Positions 1 to 13,800 of a stretch of 64,000 nucleotides of DNA are shown here, in pieces. The stretch's first letter is position 1. Each line of letters opens with the position of its first letter. The notes below the pieces were generated by a model that was not told where the DNA came from, searched no databases, and was given only the letters and a program-made list of their open reading frames with translations. The position numbers and the translations under genes are program-made. Source of the stretch: Sphagnum compactum (taxonomy: Eukaryota > Bryophyta > Sphagnopsida > Sphagnales); contig OZ234504.1 in assembly GCA_965153455.1 (NCBI GenBank), forward strand, positions 11,346,001 to 11,410,000, given 5' to 3'.

Positions 1-3000
1 TATTTATAATCTTTGTTTTGTTGTGTACTTCTCAATTTTGGCACAAGTCGTTTTGATATTGGCATAAGTTTGTTCATTTAAGATAACATAACTTGTTTAG
101 TCTTGGCACATGTTGGCTTGATATTAAGGACAAAACTTAGCCCTATTAAGAACCCTTACGACAACTTGAAGTTTTTGAACCAAGTTTCATAGATCAACCA
201 AATGCCAAATTTGGGTTACCTCATCATAGAATTTTTATTTTTAAAAAAAAAAATTTGGGGTAAAATTCCATAACTAAATCTAAAGATGTCTTTAAAACAA
301 ATGTGATTCCATTTGGATTGAGTTTTGAAACTTCTTTTTTTTAAAGCATAATTACACATGTGAAAACAGAGGTTTGTGTTAATCAAATTTTGTATTTCAA
401 AATTTATTGGAACATATAATTTATCCCATGTTTTCCAAGGATTAGGTAGTTGTAGGGGAAGAGTAGTCCAAAAGGTGGTTACGTAAAAAGCAAATGGTTA
501 AAGGATCAAAACTATGTATTTTTTGTTAATATAGTTATGGGGATTTATTTGATTGGTTTCATAAATATTTATTCACATATTTATTTTTATGCATGTTTGT
601 TATTGCAACAATCATTTAACTTAACATGGATTCTACACATTCATAAAACTATGCTTAAAATTTTGCACATTTTTTCACCAATCTCTCAATTTTTAATCTT
701 CAAATGTATTCTATGAAATTTTTGATATTATACAACAAGTTTCATTCTAGTTAAATGAAGGTGCTTTCAATAAGCCACAAACATGCATTTATATACTAAA
801 CAATAAAAAATCAAACAAGAAAGTTCTTAAAGCTTTACACCTTAGATGATTTAACAAACGATTCAACATGCACATTAATTTGTGTCATATTTTTTTTTAC
901 TATGTCACCATCTTTAAGTCATGCATATTAATTTGTGTCATAACTTTTTTAGTAAGTTATCATTGAGTTGTGCATATTGATTTGTGCCATGACTAGTTAG
1001 TGATAAGTCACCTTGAATCATACACAAACCATTATTAAATTATGACACCTCACCACTTAATGTAATAAATTACCTAAACATAATGTTACCTAATTTAATA
1101 AATCATTTATTTTAACCCCTTAGATAATCACATCATTATCAAGTTTCCTCTTATTTACATCAAGTTATAATTTTTTATGTTTTTTGTGAGCATGGGAACA
1201 AAGGCGATAGCTTGAACTTTCATGTTAAAACACAACAAATCATTCGATGGGACCTACCCTTTCCCAACATAAAAATAAAATGTAATTTGACTATGCCAAC
1301 TTAAAGGTATTTTACATATTTTTAAAATTCTTATGAATCTAAGCTTAGAAGATCACCTTTTCCAAAGGAGAAATTAGGTCATATTGTTTTTGGGTGTACA
1401 TGGGAAGGCTTTAGGTTCGAGGCATTCCCAAAATAGGTAAGGTGTTTTTAGGAAGGGTCATTAGTCTAGGCCAAAAATAATGGTAGTCAATTTTTTAAAT
1501 AAAATTTTCATGCAACCAATGATAAGTCGTGTCATGGATGAAGGGGCTTCCCTTTTTTTCTTATGCGGAAGGGGGAGGGGGGTTTTATTTCCAAATTGTG
1601 TTTAGTGTAGAGAGTGGACTATCCATTGTTCATTTTCCACTTGGGCAATGGACTTTCCATGCAAGTTTTTTTTGGATGGTGGGAGTCAAAATAAAAAGTT
1701 CCCAAGTTCTTGTCATGTTCCCCAAAGAGTTCCCAATAACACCTCACTTTTACCCCACATGTTTTGGCAAATGTTGTCTTCCTTTCACCTATATAGCTTG
1801 GGTAAAGGGGAGGAATTCCCTCCTCACATAAAAACTATTATTTTGGGGCTTCCCAAGTTTGAGTTCTTTTTGGTGATGGGTCAATCAAAATGGCCCATTG
1901 TGTTTTAAAAAAATGTAGAAGGTAACCCATCTAATGACCAAGAAAGGTGAATAAAGGACCTAGGACAAGGTGATAGTTGAATCCACCTCATTGATTCACC
2001 TTGCCCAATGTAAAGATGACCTAAAATTTTCAACCTTGTCATAAGTTTTATGGTAGTTACATGTTTTAATCTTAGTTATCGTAATTACCACGAGTAACTA
2101 GGGTAATTGGGGTTGAAACTAGTTCCAATGGGAACACGGTTTCAAACATTTTGTGTTTGAGATATAATCCTTTTGTGAGTTGAGATTCCAAAGCATAATG
2201 AGTTATGTTTGGTTGGTTTTTCTTGTGTTTATGCATCTTTTCATTACACATGGTGTTTGTGTTTTGTCTTCTATGTTTTGGGCTTGGATTATTGTGTTTT
2301 TACAAGTGAACTTGTTTTGGTTTGGATGGATGTATTAGGTTTATGAGGTGTTATGTTGTTTTGTTAATGGATGTTGACAATGATGATTTTAGGTCTTGAC
2401 ATGTTTGAGTGCACAACATCCCCATGACTCCACTAGTTGCAATTTCTTGATTCAAAATGAAACTCAATTTCCAAAATATTGGGGTGGTTGGGTTCATTTT
2501 TGGTCAAAGAAAACAAAACAAGATAGTAATTTTTTTTTCAATGCCCTATTTCCTTATGCCCTACCTACACCTTCCCCTCCCACCCACCCCCTTATTTTTT
2601 TTGTTTCTATTTTTTGTTCTAAAGCTTTCCAACATTCTCCAAGCTTCTTCTTCCTCTTTTTCTTTTTTCTTCTTCTCCTTGTTTTCTTTTTCTTTTTCTT
2701 CTTCTTCTTTGTTTTGCAAATTGTCATCATCATTGATAAAGAAGAAAAAATATCCTTGTTTTCTCTATTTTATTTGAATTTTATTTGGGATGTTTCTTGT
2801 CATTGAAGAAGAAGATTTTTCTTCATGCTCTCACACAATATGAAAAACTTTTTCTTCTCACTTTGAACTTCCCCCTTATTTTTTCTTTTTATGATTGTTT
2901 GCAATTAGGAAAATTCAAACTTTTCAATTTTGTTTTTCTTATGTGTTGCCAAAGGAGTTGCTTTCTTTTTGGGATGACTTGCCTTCTTCTTCTACAAAAA

Positions 3001-5024
3001 AAAAAAGGAGAAAAATGAGTTAATTTTTTTTAAAACCGAACCATCATTCATTTTTTAAGGATGGCACCTTGAGAGAAACCCAATTGTCAAAGAAAGACAT
3101 TGATTAGCACTATTCAACAATAGATGAACAATATAATAAAGGAAGAACAAACAAATGTCCTAAATATCCCAAGCATTGATGAATATAATATATACACCTT
3201 TTTTTAAATGTAGATCTTTGGTCATACATCATCATGTGATGGATTTTGTTCTAAGCATTCAATTCTTTCACCTTTGTTTTGTCTATTATGGTTGAAAATT
3301 TAATCTAATTCCATCAACACTTTGAGTAAAAAATCTTGAGTTCTATTGGCAACATCCCATTCATCTTCACTTTCCATGCAAAAATGGGGGTGGATAATTT
3401 TTTGGTTTATTTTTCCTAAACAATACACATATGTTTAATAATGACATTCTTTCACATAATACAATACCCATATAACATGGGTTTAGGGTTTGTTTACATT
3501 GCTCGCATCTTGTTGACAATTTAACTATTGGTTTGTAGTATCCAATACCTTTATCTTATATCAATGCATTTGTTTTATGTGCAATACCCCCATCTTTTTT
3601 TACCGTGATGTTGATTATTTATAAACTTTAATGGGGGCTTAAACTTCCACCTAAGGAGGCTTCTCATGAAGTTGAAAGTGATCATGGAAAAAATTTGCCC
3701 AAAAATGTGATGTAGGCTGTTTCATGGGTTCATAAAGAGTTGAGGTTGATTGCAAGGTCAATGCATGCACATATTCTTATGTAGTTAAGTGATTACTTTG
3801 TCAACATCTAGACAAAACACATGATCTTTGCATGGAGGTGAGAAAATATGGGTCTCCTTTTATTTGTCCTAGGGAGTCAAAATAACAACTTGACCATTAG
3901 TTCATGAATGTTCATATCTTGAGCAATTCGCAAGCAAGGCAAATGCACATTGGGAATCATTAGAAGAATTTATGTCCTATGCAATCGCTTCTTAAACAAA
4001 TAGTGATTCTTAACAACTGAATAAACAACTATCAACCATATTTGCAACTATTTAGCGTATGTGGCAATATGTGTAGTTGTAGTTTAGTGGTTATTACAAC
4101 TAATGGATTAATGGAATGAATGTTTAACATAATGTGGGCATGTATTCAATTTTATATACTTTTAAGCTAAAGATGTAAATTTGTTAAAATGATTAATCAA
4201 TAATAATATCTATGACATTATGATATTGCATATGATATTTTATGCAACAACCTATTATTATTTTAAATATGATTCGTAAAATTAATGTCCATCACTTTAC
4301 ATTTAACATGTGAAACTTTGCCGCATGGTGTAAATATGTAATCAAATTAACATAATTGTAGTCATAACCTAATTGTATATTGTAAATTATATCAAAAATG
4401 TAAATAATAATTGACATCATACATAATAAAATATAATTTAACATGTACATTCATAAAAAAATTCATAGGTCATTTTGTAATGGCAATAGTCATGTATGCA
4501 TTACATGATAACACATGTGTATATGAAGTTCAAGTGGAATCATTTTTTAGGGATTTATAAAAACGTTATATTTTAGTTCATTATTTTTACAAATGGCATG
4601 CATACATGTATAAAGGTTTAATCAATGATAATTAAATTTATTTTTAAAAATTAAATCATGTGATATTTATGTGTATGTTTAGTTTAAAATTTTACATTGA
4701 AAATTTTGAAATAAATATTCAAAATTGATATAATATATTTACATTTGAAAATTTGAAAATGAAAATTTTTATAGATGCGTGGAATTAAAAATATGGATTA
4801 AATTTAATTTAGAATCTTAATTTAAATTTAAATTTATTTCCCAAAATATTAAATAAACATAACTTAATTATTTAATAAATCCAACTGTATACATTTAATA
4901 TTAATATTAATTTAAAATTATATTTAATCAATAACTAAAATCAGAATTTTAAAACATTAAATTTAAATACTGAATTAAAAATATATATTTGAATAAATTA
5001 TAATTATGTAAGTAAAATGTGAAA
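1..5024. other. AT-rich intergenic DNA, no gene seen
   Basis: The stretch is very AT-rich, with homopolymer runs and a pyrimidine-rich block around 2,640-2,710. Open frames here are short, low in complexity and match no family I know. The only structured piece is the dispersed repeat listed separately at about 1,500-1,990. Around 4,600-5,000 the DNA is almost pure A/T, which is where the GC-rich MULE has inserted. Confidence 0.7.
1500..1990 (+). repeat. Dispersed non-coding repeat, copy 1
   Basis: Comparing windows by eye shows a shared order of motifs with about 24,080-24,440 and about 44,525-44,815. The order is a 'ttttcatgca(a/g)ccaat(g/a)a' block, a G-rich tract, 'gttcccaata(a/g)cacctca', 'cctttcacctatata', and 'tgatgggtcaat/tgggccaat' near the end. 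I recognise no coding capacity. It is probably a MITE-like or other non-autonomous element, but I could not define exact ends. The 44.5 kb copy is interrupted by a Helitron candidate. Confidence 0.5.
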
Positions 5025-5035
5025 TTAACTTATTC

Positions 5036-5150
5036 GGGGCTGATCCTCCCACCCTGCTGATTTGCTTCTCCCACCCTCCCCCCCCCTTATCTCGTCTCCT
5101 CCCTTTAATTCTCACCACCTCCGTCTCTGCCTTTCTGATTCCCCCCCATT
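5036..5150 (+). repeat. MULE left terminal inverted repeat
   Basis: It runs from GGGGCTGATCCTCCCACC to the CCCCCCCATT block. Read in reverse complement it matches 7135-7248 apart from a two-base difference near 5129-5130 and a C-run of 9 instead of 8. In MULEs such ends bind the transposase and often carry the promoter; the transposase ATG follows within about 20 bp. Confidence 0.9.
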
Positions 5151-5167
5151 CCTTGTACCGCCACGCC

Positions 5168-7180
5168 ATGAACCCCCCTCCCGAGGCCACTTACGACGAT
5201 GTCAATGCCTTGAAGGCTGCGTGCAGACAACATGCCGCCGCTCATCTCTATAGCGTCACCACCAAGCGGTCCGATTACAAGATGGGCGTCCTATTGCTGC
5301 ATTACGGCAAGTCTGGTACACGCGATGATCGCCATGGCCTAACAGAGGAAACACGCCAGCGCCCTTCGAGCTCGGTCCTGACCGGCTGCCCCTTTCTTCT
5401 GCAAGGTCGTCGTAATCGAGTCGGGAGGTGGACGTTGCGTGTGAAATGCGGAAAGCACAACCACCCGCCGCTGACTCGTGAGGCTGCGCATCCGTCTCAC
5501 CGCAAGATGACCAACGACGTAAAAGAACGCGTTCGCACTTTGTCCGCCGCTGGTGTTGCGCCTGCTCAGATCTTGACGTTGATACGTTCGGAACCCTCGG
5601 GCGAGCACGTCATCGCGCGCAACGTATACAACTTGAAGAGGCAGCACAGAATCGAGCAGCTTGATGGCCGGACGCCAATGGAGGCTTTGCTCTCGTCCTT
5701 GATCAAACTGGATGTACCCAACACCCATTGTGTTGATGCTAGCGGGCGCCTAACACGACTCGCCTTCACAAGCACCAAGGCTGTACAGCTTACTCGTCGC
5801 TTTGGAACGGTCCTGACCATGGACTGCACCTACAAAACGAACAGGTTCAAGATGCCCCTACTTCACATTGTTAGCTTTGCTTGCACTGGGGCGACCTTCA
5901 CATTGGCCATTGCGTTTCTTAGTGCATAGACGATTGAGGACTATGAATGGGCACTAAACACCTACAAAGGCTTTATGGGCAACTACCTGCCGCTCGCCAT
6001 TGTCACCGATCGTGAGTTGGCACTGATGCGAGCGACCGAGATTGCTTTTCCCGTCGCCCACAAGATGCTCTGCCGATGGCATATCTGCAAGAACGTGATG
6101 GCGAAGCACCGGACAGGCTTCACTGAGGAGGACTGGCAAACATTCATGACATTGTTCTCAGGGGTGATGCGAGCGGGCACGGAGGACGAGCTGCAGGAGA
6201 AGCTGGTGCAGATTCAAACGGAGTGGGTGGGTACCCAGCCGCGTGCTGTGCAGTATGTGCTTTCCTGGATGCAGTACAAGACATACTTTGTTGGCGCATA
6301 TGTTGACAAAGTGCCGCATTTCGAGTCGTCATCCTCATCACGTGTGGAAGGCGCACACTCAGCGTTGAAGCAGCGCCTGCAGGTTAGCACTGGTGACATG
6401 ATGACTGTGGTCGAACGTGTACTGCAATTTCTCGCCGATCAGTATCAAGAGATTGATACTGCCATCTCACAGCAGAAGGAGCGGCGCAATCCTGTTCACT
6501 CAGACATGTTCTATGACCAGGTGTGTAGAGCTTCCTACTTCCATTTGATCAAGTCTTATGTTGTGGACTAGGTTGGGGGTCAGAGAGGTCAGGTGGAGAA
6601 GTTCCTTTTTTGAGTCCAATTCCGTTGGACTCCTCCCTTGACTTCATGTATTATTTCCCTATATTTACTGTATACCTCCGTCTCCTCACAGGTGGTCCGA
6701 CAGGTCTCTTCAGTTGCTCTCATCAAGATCCACCTTCAATTTACGATTGCCAAAGAGCATGTAGGGCGCAAAGTCCGTTCGCAACCAGACCCCCGCTTCG
6801 AGACTGTCATGGGACTTCCTTCAGCGACCACAATCTATGATCTACGTGCTGCAAACCAGAGCCTACCAATGAGTGCGGTACACAAGCAGTGGTGGCTTGC
6901 GCTAGATCTACAAGTTGGTACACCTGCAATACAGATTCTCGAGCCTGCCGTTGCCCGTGTACACGGACGCCCATCCGTTGCTACTGTCGCCGCGCGTGCC
7001 ACAAGCCGCCAGCCAATATCATCAACGCGTCGGGAACCAAGCGCCTTTGAGACAATTGGCAGAGCCCCGCATCTTTGCAAGGAATGCAGGAGGCCTGGAC
7101 ACGACGTTCGTAATTGCCCAGTACTTAGGCCATTAATGGGGGGGAATCAGAAAGGTGGAGACGGAGGTGGTGAGAATTAA
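5168..7180 (+). pseudogene. MULE transposase, FAR1-like, with in-frame stop
   Basis: Two exons fit. Exon 1 (5168-6520) and exon 2 (6692-7180) are joined by a 171 nt GT-AG intron (6521-6691) that keeps the frame. Exon 1 starts with a FAR1/WRKY-GCM1-like zinc-binding region (Cys residues followed by an HNHP motif around residue 98). The MULE catalytic core follows: the first Asp in TMDCTYKTN, the second in VTDRELALM, a C/H motif in MLCRWHICKN, and the Glu in RVEGAHSALKQR. Exon 2 ends with a CCHC knuckle (CKECRRPGHDVRNCP). A TAG codon at 5927-5929, between the first and second catalytic Asp, interrupts an otherwise open frame. Codon use is GC-rich, unlike anything nearby. The ATG at 5168 was chosen because the frame upstream of it opens only with TTG. 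Confidence 0.88.
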
Positions 7181-7248
7181 AGGGAGGAGACGAGATAAGG
7201 GGGGGGAGGGTGGGAGAAGCAAATCAGCAGGGTGGGAGGATCAGCCCC
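7135..7248 (-). repeat. MULE right terminal inverted repeat
   Basis: Reverse complement of the left end, finishing in GGATCAGCCCC at 7248. The transposase reading frame stops inside it (7180), so coding and terminal sequence overlap by about 45 bp. Confidence 0.9.
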
Positions 7249-7258
7249 TTGACTTATT

Positions 7259-10200
7259 ATGATCTTATGTAATTAAATAATGATATGAATATGCATAAGA
7301 TTTGAAATATACATGTTTATATTTTTATGTGATGACATAATATGCCATAAGTTGAAGTATTGGTTGGATGGTTAATGAGTTGGTTTGTGGCCATGGATAT
7401 GAAGGTTTAATTCCCTCTAATGACATTTTAAACTTGGTCCTAAATAACTACAATATGATTACATGGTGTCATAAATGATTGTAACATGACTACATGTGTC
7501 CTAAATGACTACATATTTTTATTTTAATTGTAAATCCATCTCGACATTGTTTTGGACACGACTTGACACATGTCATATTGAGTTGTTTAAGCAAGCTATC
7601 TGACACAACTCTAATGATCATAGCCGTTTAATCCAAGATGATTATAAATTTAGTTGTAAACATAATTTTTTTTTCTAAAATCCTACTAATGAATGATGCC
7701 ATTGATCATGTGAAAAAGGTTAAAATCGAATGAAATCAACTTCAAGTTGAGGTGCAACACTTGTAAAAGGTTCAATGATGCTTATTAGTGCATCTAACCT
7801 TCAACAAGTTAAAACTCATTGACATTTTTTACATGAGGTGTGGGGTTCATCCCATGTAATGTTTTCTCATGAATTGAAAATGATGATGAACTTGTTGAAA
7901 AAATTCAAATAAACAAGGTTGTTTATGCAAAACCCCTCAAGATTGCATGGGATGCCTAGAATTAATCATTGGAATCCACCAAGGACAATTGGGAGAAGGA
8001 AATGCAAATAGTATGCACATACCATGAGTTAGAAATGATTCATGGCTGGTAAATTTGCAAACACTTGGTTTCTAGGTCCAATTACCTGTGCTATATAATG
8101 AGCCATATTTGTCCCCTTGAACCTTTGCTTTTGACTATTTTTTATCATGAACATTTTTGAAATCTTTTTGACACATCATTTAAAAAATTCAAAGTTTTAA
8201 AAAATATTATTATGTTAAGACGTTATTTTTAAAATTCCAAAAAAAATTCATTTTCAAATTGCGCTTTGAATGCTTTTACTTTATTATTAAAAATCATTAA
8301 TTACATTTGATTTTAAAAATGTTTTTGAATATAAAATATTCATTAGATTGATTCTAATTTTTTTATAAAAATATATTGAAAATAAAATTGTATAAAAATT
8401 GCTCCATTTATAAAATTTTCCCCTAAATTTTTAAACTCACATAATTAAATAATGGTATAACCATTTTGTACATTTTAGCAAAATTGCAACCTTGTATTTT
8501 ACATTGTTTCCATCTTCCAACTAAATCATAACATTAAATTTTTTCTTTTGTTAAATTAGGTTTCAAGGTATAACAAAGGAAGCCTTTGTGATAAATGTGG
8601 TCTAGTTCATGCTTCAACATCACCAACTTTTCGCCCATCATCATGCAACAAAGGCCACAATAGCTGTGAAACTTATCCAAAAAACATGGGCATCTATGTT
8701 GATTCATCTTCCTCAAGTGAAGGTGGACCTTAAAGCACAATCTTGAATCATTATAACCTACCTTATAATGGAATCTTTTAATACGTCATCACCATTTTTG
8801 TAGCATGGTCATTTGAACATTTTTATACACCAATTCATTTTTGTAACTTTCCACCCATTTTATTTTCCAAATAAAAATTTCCAATCCCAATTTGTGGGTT
8901 TCGATCACCTTATGTTGTATTGCACAGACTTAACATGCCATGTTTCACACAATAACCCCATCCACCATGAACGGTTTATGTTAACCAAAAACCACATGAA
9001 CAATACCTTCAATGTAAAAGGTAAACATTGCTTGTGGCCAGGATAAAATGAACAATACTCATTGGTGAAGGTTTAAAATCACTATTAGCACATTGCATGC
9101 TAAGGATTTGAATATAATGCCCATATTGCAAAAACTTATTCTTCCATTACTTAAGGTTACTTCAATTGCATTTGCGTCATAAAATGCAACATCCACATTC
9201 ATTCACTTAAAATCGTTGTTGCTCTTCGTTTTTCACCCAAAATGCAAGAAATGCAAAGATGTAATTATTTTTTTGTTCAAGTTTCATAGTAGATTTCCAT
9301 ATCATCATGGCCCCATATGATGATATTGCAAAAACTTGGTCCATTGTAATTTAAGTCCCATCACATTATGATTGGTCCATTATATGCAATACCCCACATG
9401 AGTGTTGCCTCATGTATTTTCATAAAGGGGGATAAAAGGAGGGCTTCGTTAGACAAAGTTTGAAGGGGTAAGGGTGGGCTATGCAATACCTTCATCTATT
9501 GTTAGTGACATCATGACTGCGGTGGGTAGGTAGGTAGGAGGGCTCATGTAAATACCGACCGCATGTGTATTGCATAGCCCATTTGTCATTCGTCACAATA
9601 TCCTCATTTGTCACAATACAAACATCCACAAACATTCAAACCTTGTGTTGATGGTGTATAAGAGTGATATTGGTAGAGGAGACAAGCAGATTTTGTTGTC
9701 AAAATATCCATATGTGTTAGCTAATTTTTAATGTTATTATTTCTTTTTCGACAACAAACCAAAAAAAAAAACCGTATTTTGAGAACAAGTTATTATTCTT
9801 AAAACTAATTGGCAACAAATCTATTGCCAAAATACTTTCACAATAGCTAAATCTGGAATTAAAAAAATAATTTGTTGGGATCTCTAACATCACCACTCTG
9901 CAAGTCTCCATTTTCCCTTGCAGTATTTTTCTCACAAAACATTGTAACAAGCATGCAATGATATTTCAGTACATATAATATGCACTTACTACAATATCTA
10001 AAGATGAACTCCATATTAACGATTTGAAAGTATAAATCAAGTGTTAGTTAAGTATCAACTTTTGAACATACCAAATACCGACTCCTCCTGGTTGGTCCTG
10101 GGTTCTTCACATTTCAGACCAGTCCTTCCAGAGAAACCAAAACTCAACACATCGAGAATGAGTGCAGTCAGCAGCACTTGTTGCACGGTGTCAATCACAC

Positions 10201-10817
10201 ACAAACTATATAAACCATCACCATAATCCTCCTGCTGAAGAGAACTACCACTACAGTAATTGCTGTACAAAGAGAAAACTTAGTGAATGAAAAGATCTCA
10301 TATATATATGTATATATATGTGTGTTTATACCTCCATGTGATTGTGGCAGGGAAATTCTCCATGATAGACAAAAACCAATACAAGCATGAAATTTTTTTC
10401 TATCATGAAAATTCCTATCTTTTTCATGATAGACAAGACCACAACAATCATGTCTAGATATCTGGGATTTCAAATCCAGATTTCCCCATGTTTAGGTCTC
10501 CGTGTTTGCCCTCATAGGTTGTCACACTATCCTACAAAAAGAATCAGAAAAGGTCTGGTGGTTTGGCCATGAGACAATGAATGTCTTTCGATGGATGCAT
10601 CAATACTGCTGGCAGTCTAATGCAAATGAAATTGTCTTCTCCTGGCTTGTAAGTCAATCTTGGCTATGTTATGTCTCTCATAATGTCATAACCCCAAAGG
10701 ACTCATATGTTTTTCACCTTTGCACAGCAATGTTATGAGCATATGCTGTGCTGTAGTGTTTCAAGTCTAAAACCACTTTTTTCATGAGGGGCAGAGCATA
10801 CTAGAAGAACACATACG
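7259..10817. other. AT-rich intergenic DNA and downstream flank of HD-ZIP III gene
   Basis: No family-recognisable frame was found. The part next to 10,817 (perhaps to about 10,300) should hold the 3' untranslated region and polyadenylation site of the minus-strand HD-ZIP III gene, but I could not fix its end. A short TA/TG microsatellite lies at about 10,300-10,325. The rest is low-complexity A/T-rich sequence. Confidence 0.6.
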
Positions 10818-13800
10818 CTATGTGAAAAATGACCAATTCATGAAGAGGAATGCAATGCACCTCGTGGTATCATCATCTGCCAAAACTTTCCAGGCAAGTG
10901 CCCTTTCATATGTGACTGGTTGCCCCCTACTTGATATCCGGACTCCAGCTGGAAGATACACGTATCCCTGCCACATCCAGCAAATGAACTGAACACCCAA
11001 AATGTAGAAAGCTTGGTCGACAAATTGCCAAGACCTCTCTTGTTTGTCTAAAGAAGGATCCACTCAGTGCTGCACAAATGAAAACCTTAATTTAGACAAA
11101 GATGTGATTGTGATGTTGCACCTGAATATTTTTTATCATGCACAGGTTCTTGCATCATCACTATCTGGGCTCACCTGTTGTAAGACCTGGGTGAAGTCAT
11201 TGTAGGCAGTCTTGCGACCATTTTCATCCAGAGTCTTCTCCCATGACAAATCCTGCAATGCCCCTGATGTTGTTTCCAGCATATCCAAACCTGCCTGGTT
11301 TGCGAAAGTGAATTCAGGTAACCCTTGCTGTAGTCACATTGCAAACATTTTCTGAGTTAGCATTGCTCTCTCCAGGATTGATCAGTTTTAAGTCAACTAA
11401 TCTAAAGGATGAGGACTGTAAACTGCAAGTTGAATCTTCAGAGACACAGCAAAAAGGACAAGAAGAAAGGCATGTCTGTGAATCTAATAAGTCCATTATG
11501 GTAGCTTACTCAGCTGATAATCTTAATGACAACAGTATTTCAACATCTCAGTTGTCTGACCTGACAACAACATGATATAAGCAATAGAAGAAAATATACC
11601 TTCCAAGCACAACACATTATGGCATCACTGTGATGCCAAAATGCCTTGAATAATCCTTCATCCCCAGAGTCAGACCTAGTGAGGTCTATGCCCAAATGAA
11701 GTCTGCATAGGTATCATTTCATTGGATAAACATACAGAAGTTGACATAATTCACTGAAAGCTTCTGATAAGGATCAGTAATTCTGTGTCATCTGGAATCC
11801 CAAACAAACCTTGAGGTTGGCACAGAACTTTTGTGAATGCAACAGATGTCACCACTAGATGGAGTCTATCTAACATTGCACACCCTAAATCATTCCAGGC
11901 AGAGAATATAAAAACCAATGTAACTTACATGGCCCTTCCAAGGATTGAGTTCGCACATGCTGAAACAAAACACAATCAAAATAGAGCAACAAAGAGAACA
12001 GGAGGACTGTACCTATAACTCTGAAGAATATGACGTGTTAATGTGACCACATCTGGAGATTCAGGAGGTTGCTGGGCGCCCAGGTGCAATGGCAGGCGTG
12101 AGGGAGCAAGTGCCATTGCTACCCTCTGGACTGAGGCCACTACTGTGCGCACATACTGCCGAGCCATGTTTGCACACGCTTCACGCATATGTGCCTCATA
12201 TGCAAACTGGAATGCAATGGTGAGCACTGATCGCAAGCTACTATTCAGGCCTGTACCGCTTTCACGGCTTGGTTCTGTTCCCCCTTCTAATGTTGATGCT
12301 AAATCAAGAGTACGTGATAACCCCAACCCATCCTGCAATATGCATATCATCTTTATTACTCCACTTATGATAATTACTTTACATTTGAAGTCTAGAGAGA
12401 ATTATAGTCCAATTGAATTAGCAAAAGCAGAGAACACATTTGAAATAAGGGCACTACTCACAATAAGGCTGCAATCAAGAGGGATGACTCGGAATCCTGA
12501 TGGTAAAAGAGGAACATCATCTGACACTGCAACATCAACAGGTGCGAAGACAAGCTGAGCACAGGCCCCCACTGCATTCTCGTCAACTCCACTACAAAAC
12601 TGCATTCCCCATCCCACACATGCCAAGGAGTAGTTTGTCAACTGAGCCCTTTAGTGAAACCTTGGATACTAGGAAATGAAGAGGTAGTGGCCAGTCTCAT
12701 GCTTTCCACAACGGCATGGAGTTCAGTATGTACTTCAACTTTCCCAAAACTTCCTTTTTATCATTAGCTGAGCTCACTAAAAGAGGCAAGGGTTTCTTTC
12801 AGAAATCTGAATTCATGACATGGTTGTGGACCAATATTGTTTGGTCTCTCACAGGCGTTGTGAGAGCTATAAATGGGATTTCACTGTTCACAAATTTATG
12901 GGCAAGAGGTAGAGACCTGTAATAAGAAATTGTCACGGGTGTGAATACCATTGGGTGCTCCTCCATGCCTTTCCAGTTTCACAACCTCCAGAAACTACAC
13001 ATCCAGGACCAGTTGACCAAAACCAATCAGCACAAGATTACATTTGTACTTATGACCATTCACTCAAAAACTCTGAGACTCCGATGCATCAATTTTAGTT
13101 ATTTAACTATGTGCCTTGGAACTGAAAGAGCACAAGAAGTGAAAGAACTTTACCTCTTCTTGCTCGACTGAATGAGCCAAAGGTAGGGGCAGTTGCACAT
13201 GACCAGCATTTCCACTGCGAGTACTAGTACGGAAGGCGGCGGCAGCATCAGCATCAATATCACAGTCAGCCCACTCTGATCGATGCTCCCGTAAAAACCG
13301 TATCAACAGTGCTGGAGGTACATTCTGCAATCAGAATGCAGTCCCATCCTATAAGAATAGGTTCTGCTGAATAGATCAAACCTTAATGGCCAGCACCTTC
13401 TGTGAATTTAAGTCCACTGAAAATTGAAGTTGATATAAAAAAAAAATGTAAGAAACAAAAGTCACTGTGTCTCTAAACCCCCAACATTAGATCTTAAATT
13501 GCAGAGGATGATACTAGCTAGAATACTACAAGAGACGCCCAGTATCACCTGTTGTCAGTCACTGCCCCAATCTCAGCAGGAAAGATCACCCTTCAGGACA
13601 CTGAGGCCCTGGTGGGCCTTAGGAGTGGGGCAAGATTTGACAATGCAAAAATGGAACAGAAAGGAAGAAGGAAGAATTTGTCAGAACAGCATGATACGAA
13701 CCTGTAAGAGCATGGATGCCTTTGCACATAAGATACCTCCACCAAGGGAACAGAGAAGCCTGTCAGCGGCTACCTGTCCCATACCTTTGGCAGTAGGAGA

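Larger units (their letters stand above)
5036..7248 (+). mobile_element. Mutator-like (MULE) DNA transposon
   Basis: The element is about 2.2 kb and bounded by long near-perfect terminal inverted repeats (5036-5150 and 7135-7248). Flanking these is a 10 bp direct repeat, ttaacttatt at 5025-5034 and ttgacttatt at 7249-7258, which differs at one base; a single extra C at 5035 lies between the left copy and the inverted repeat. Long inverted ends with an 8-11 bp duplication are typical of MULEs. The inside is GC-rich and codes for a FAR1/MULE-type transposase, in strong contrast with the AT-rich host DNA on both sides. Near-identical ends suggest a fairly young insertion, but the transposase has a stop codon, so this copy looks non-autonomous. 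Confidence 0.9.

Noticed and set aside
2396-2806. 136-codon plus-strand frame
   Set aside because: Made of pyrimidine-rich low-complexity sequence (poly-Phe/Ser/Leu); no domain, no splice context.
8565-8735. Cys-containing plus-strand fragment (LCDKCGLVHAST...)
   Set aside because: It looks knuckle-like at first, but there is no proper CCHC spacing, no start and no neighbouring retroelement parts.
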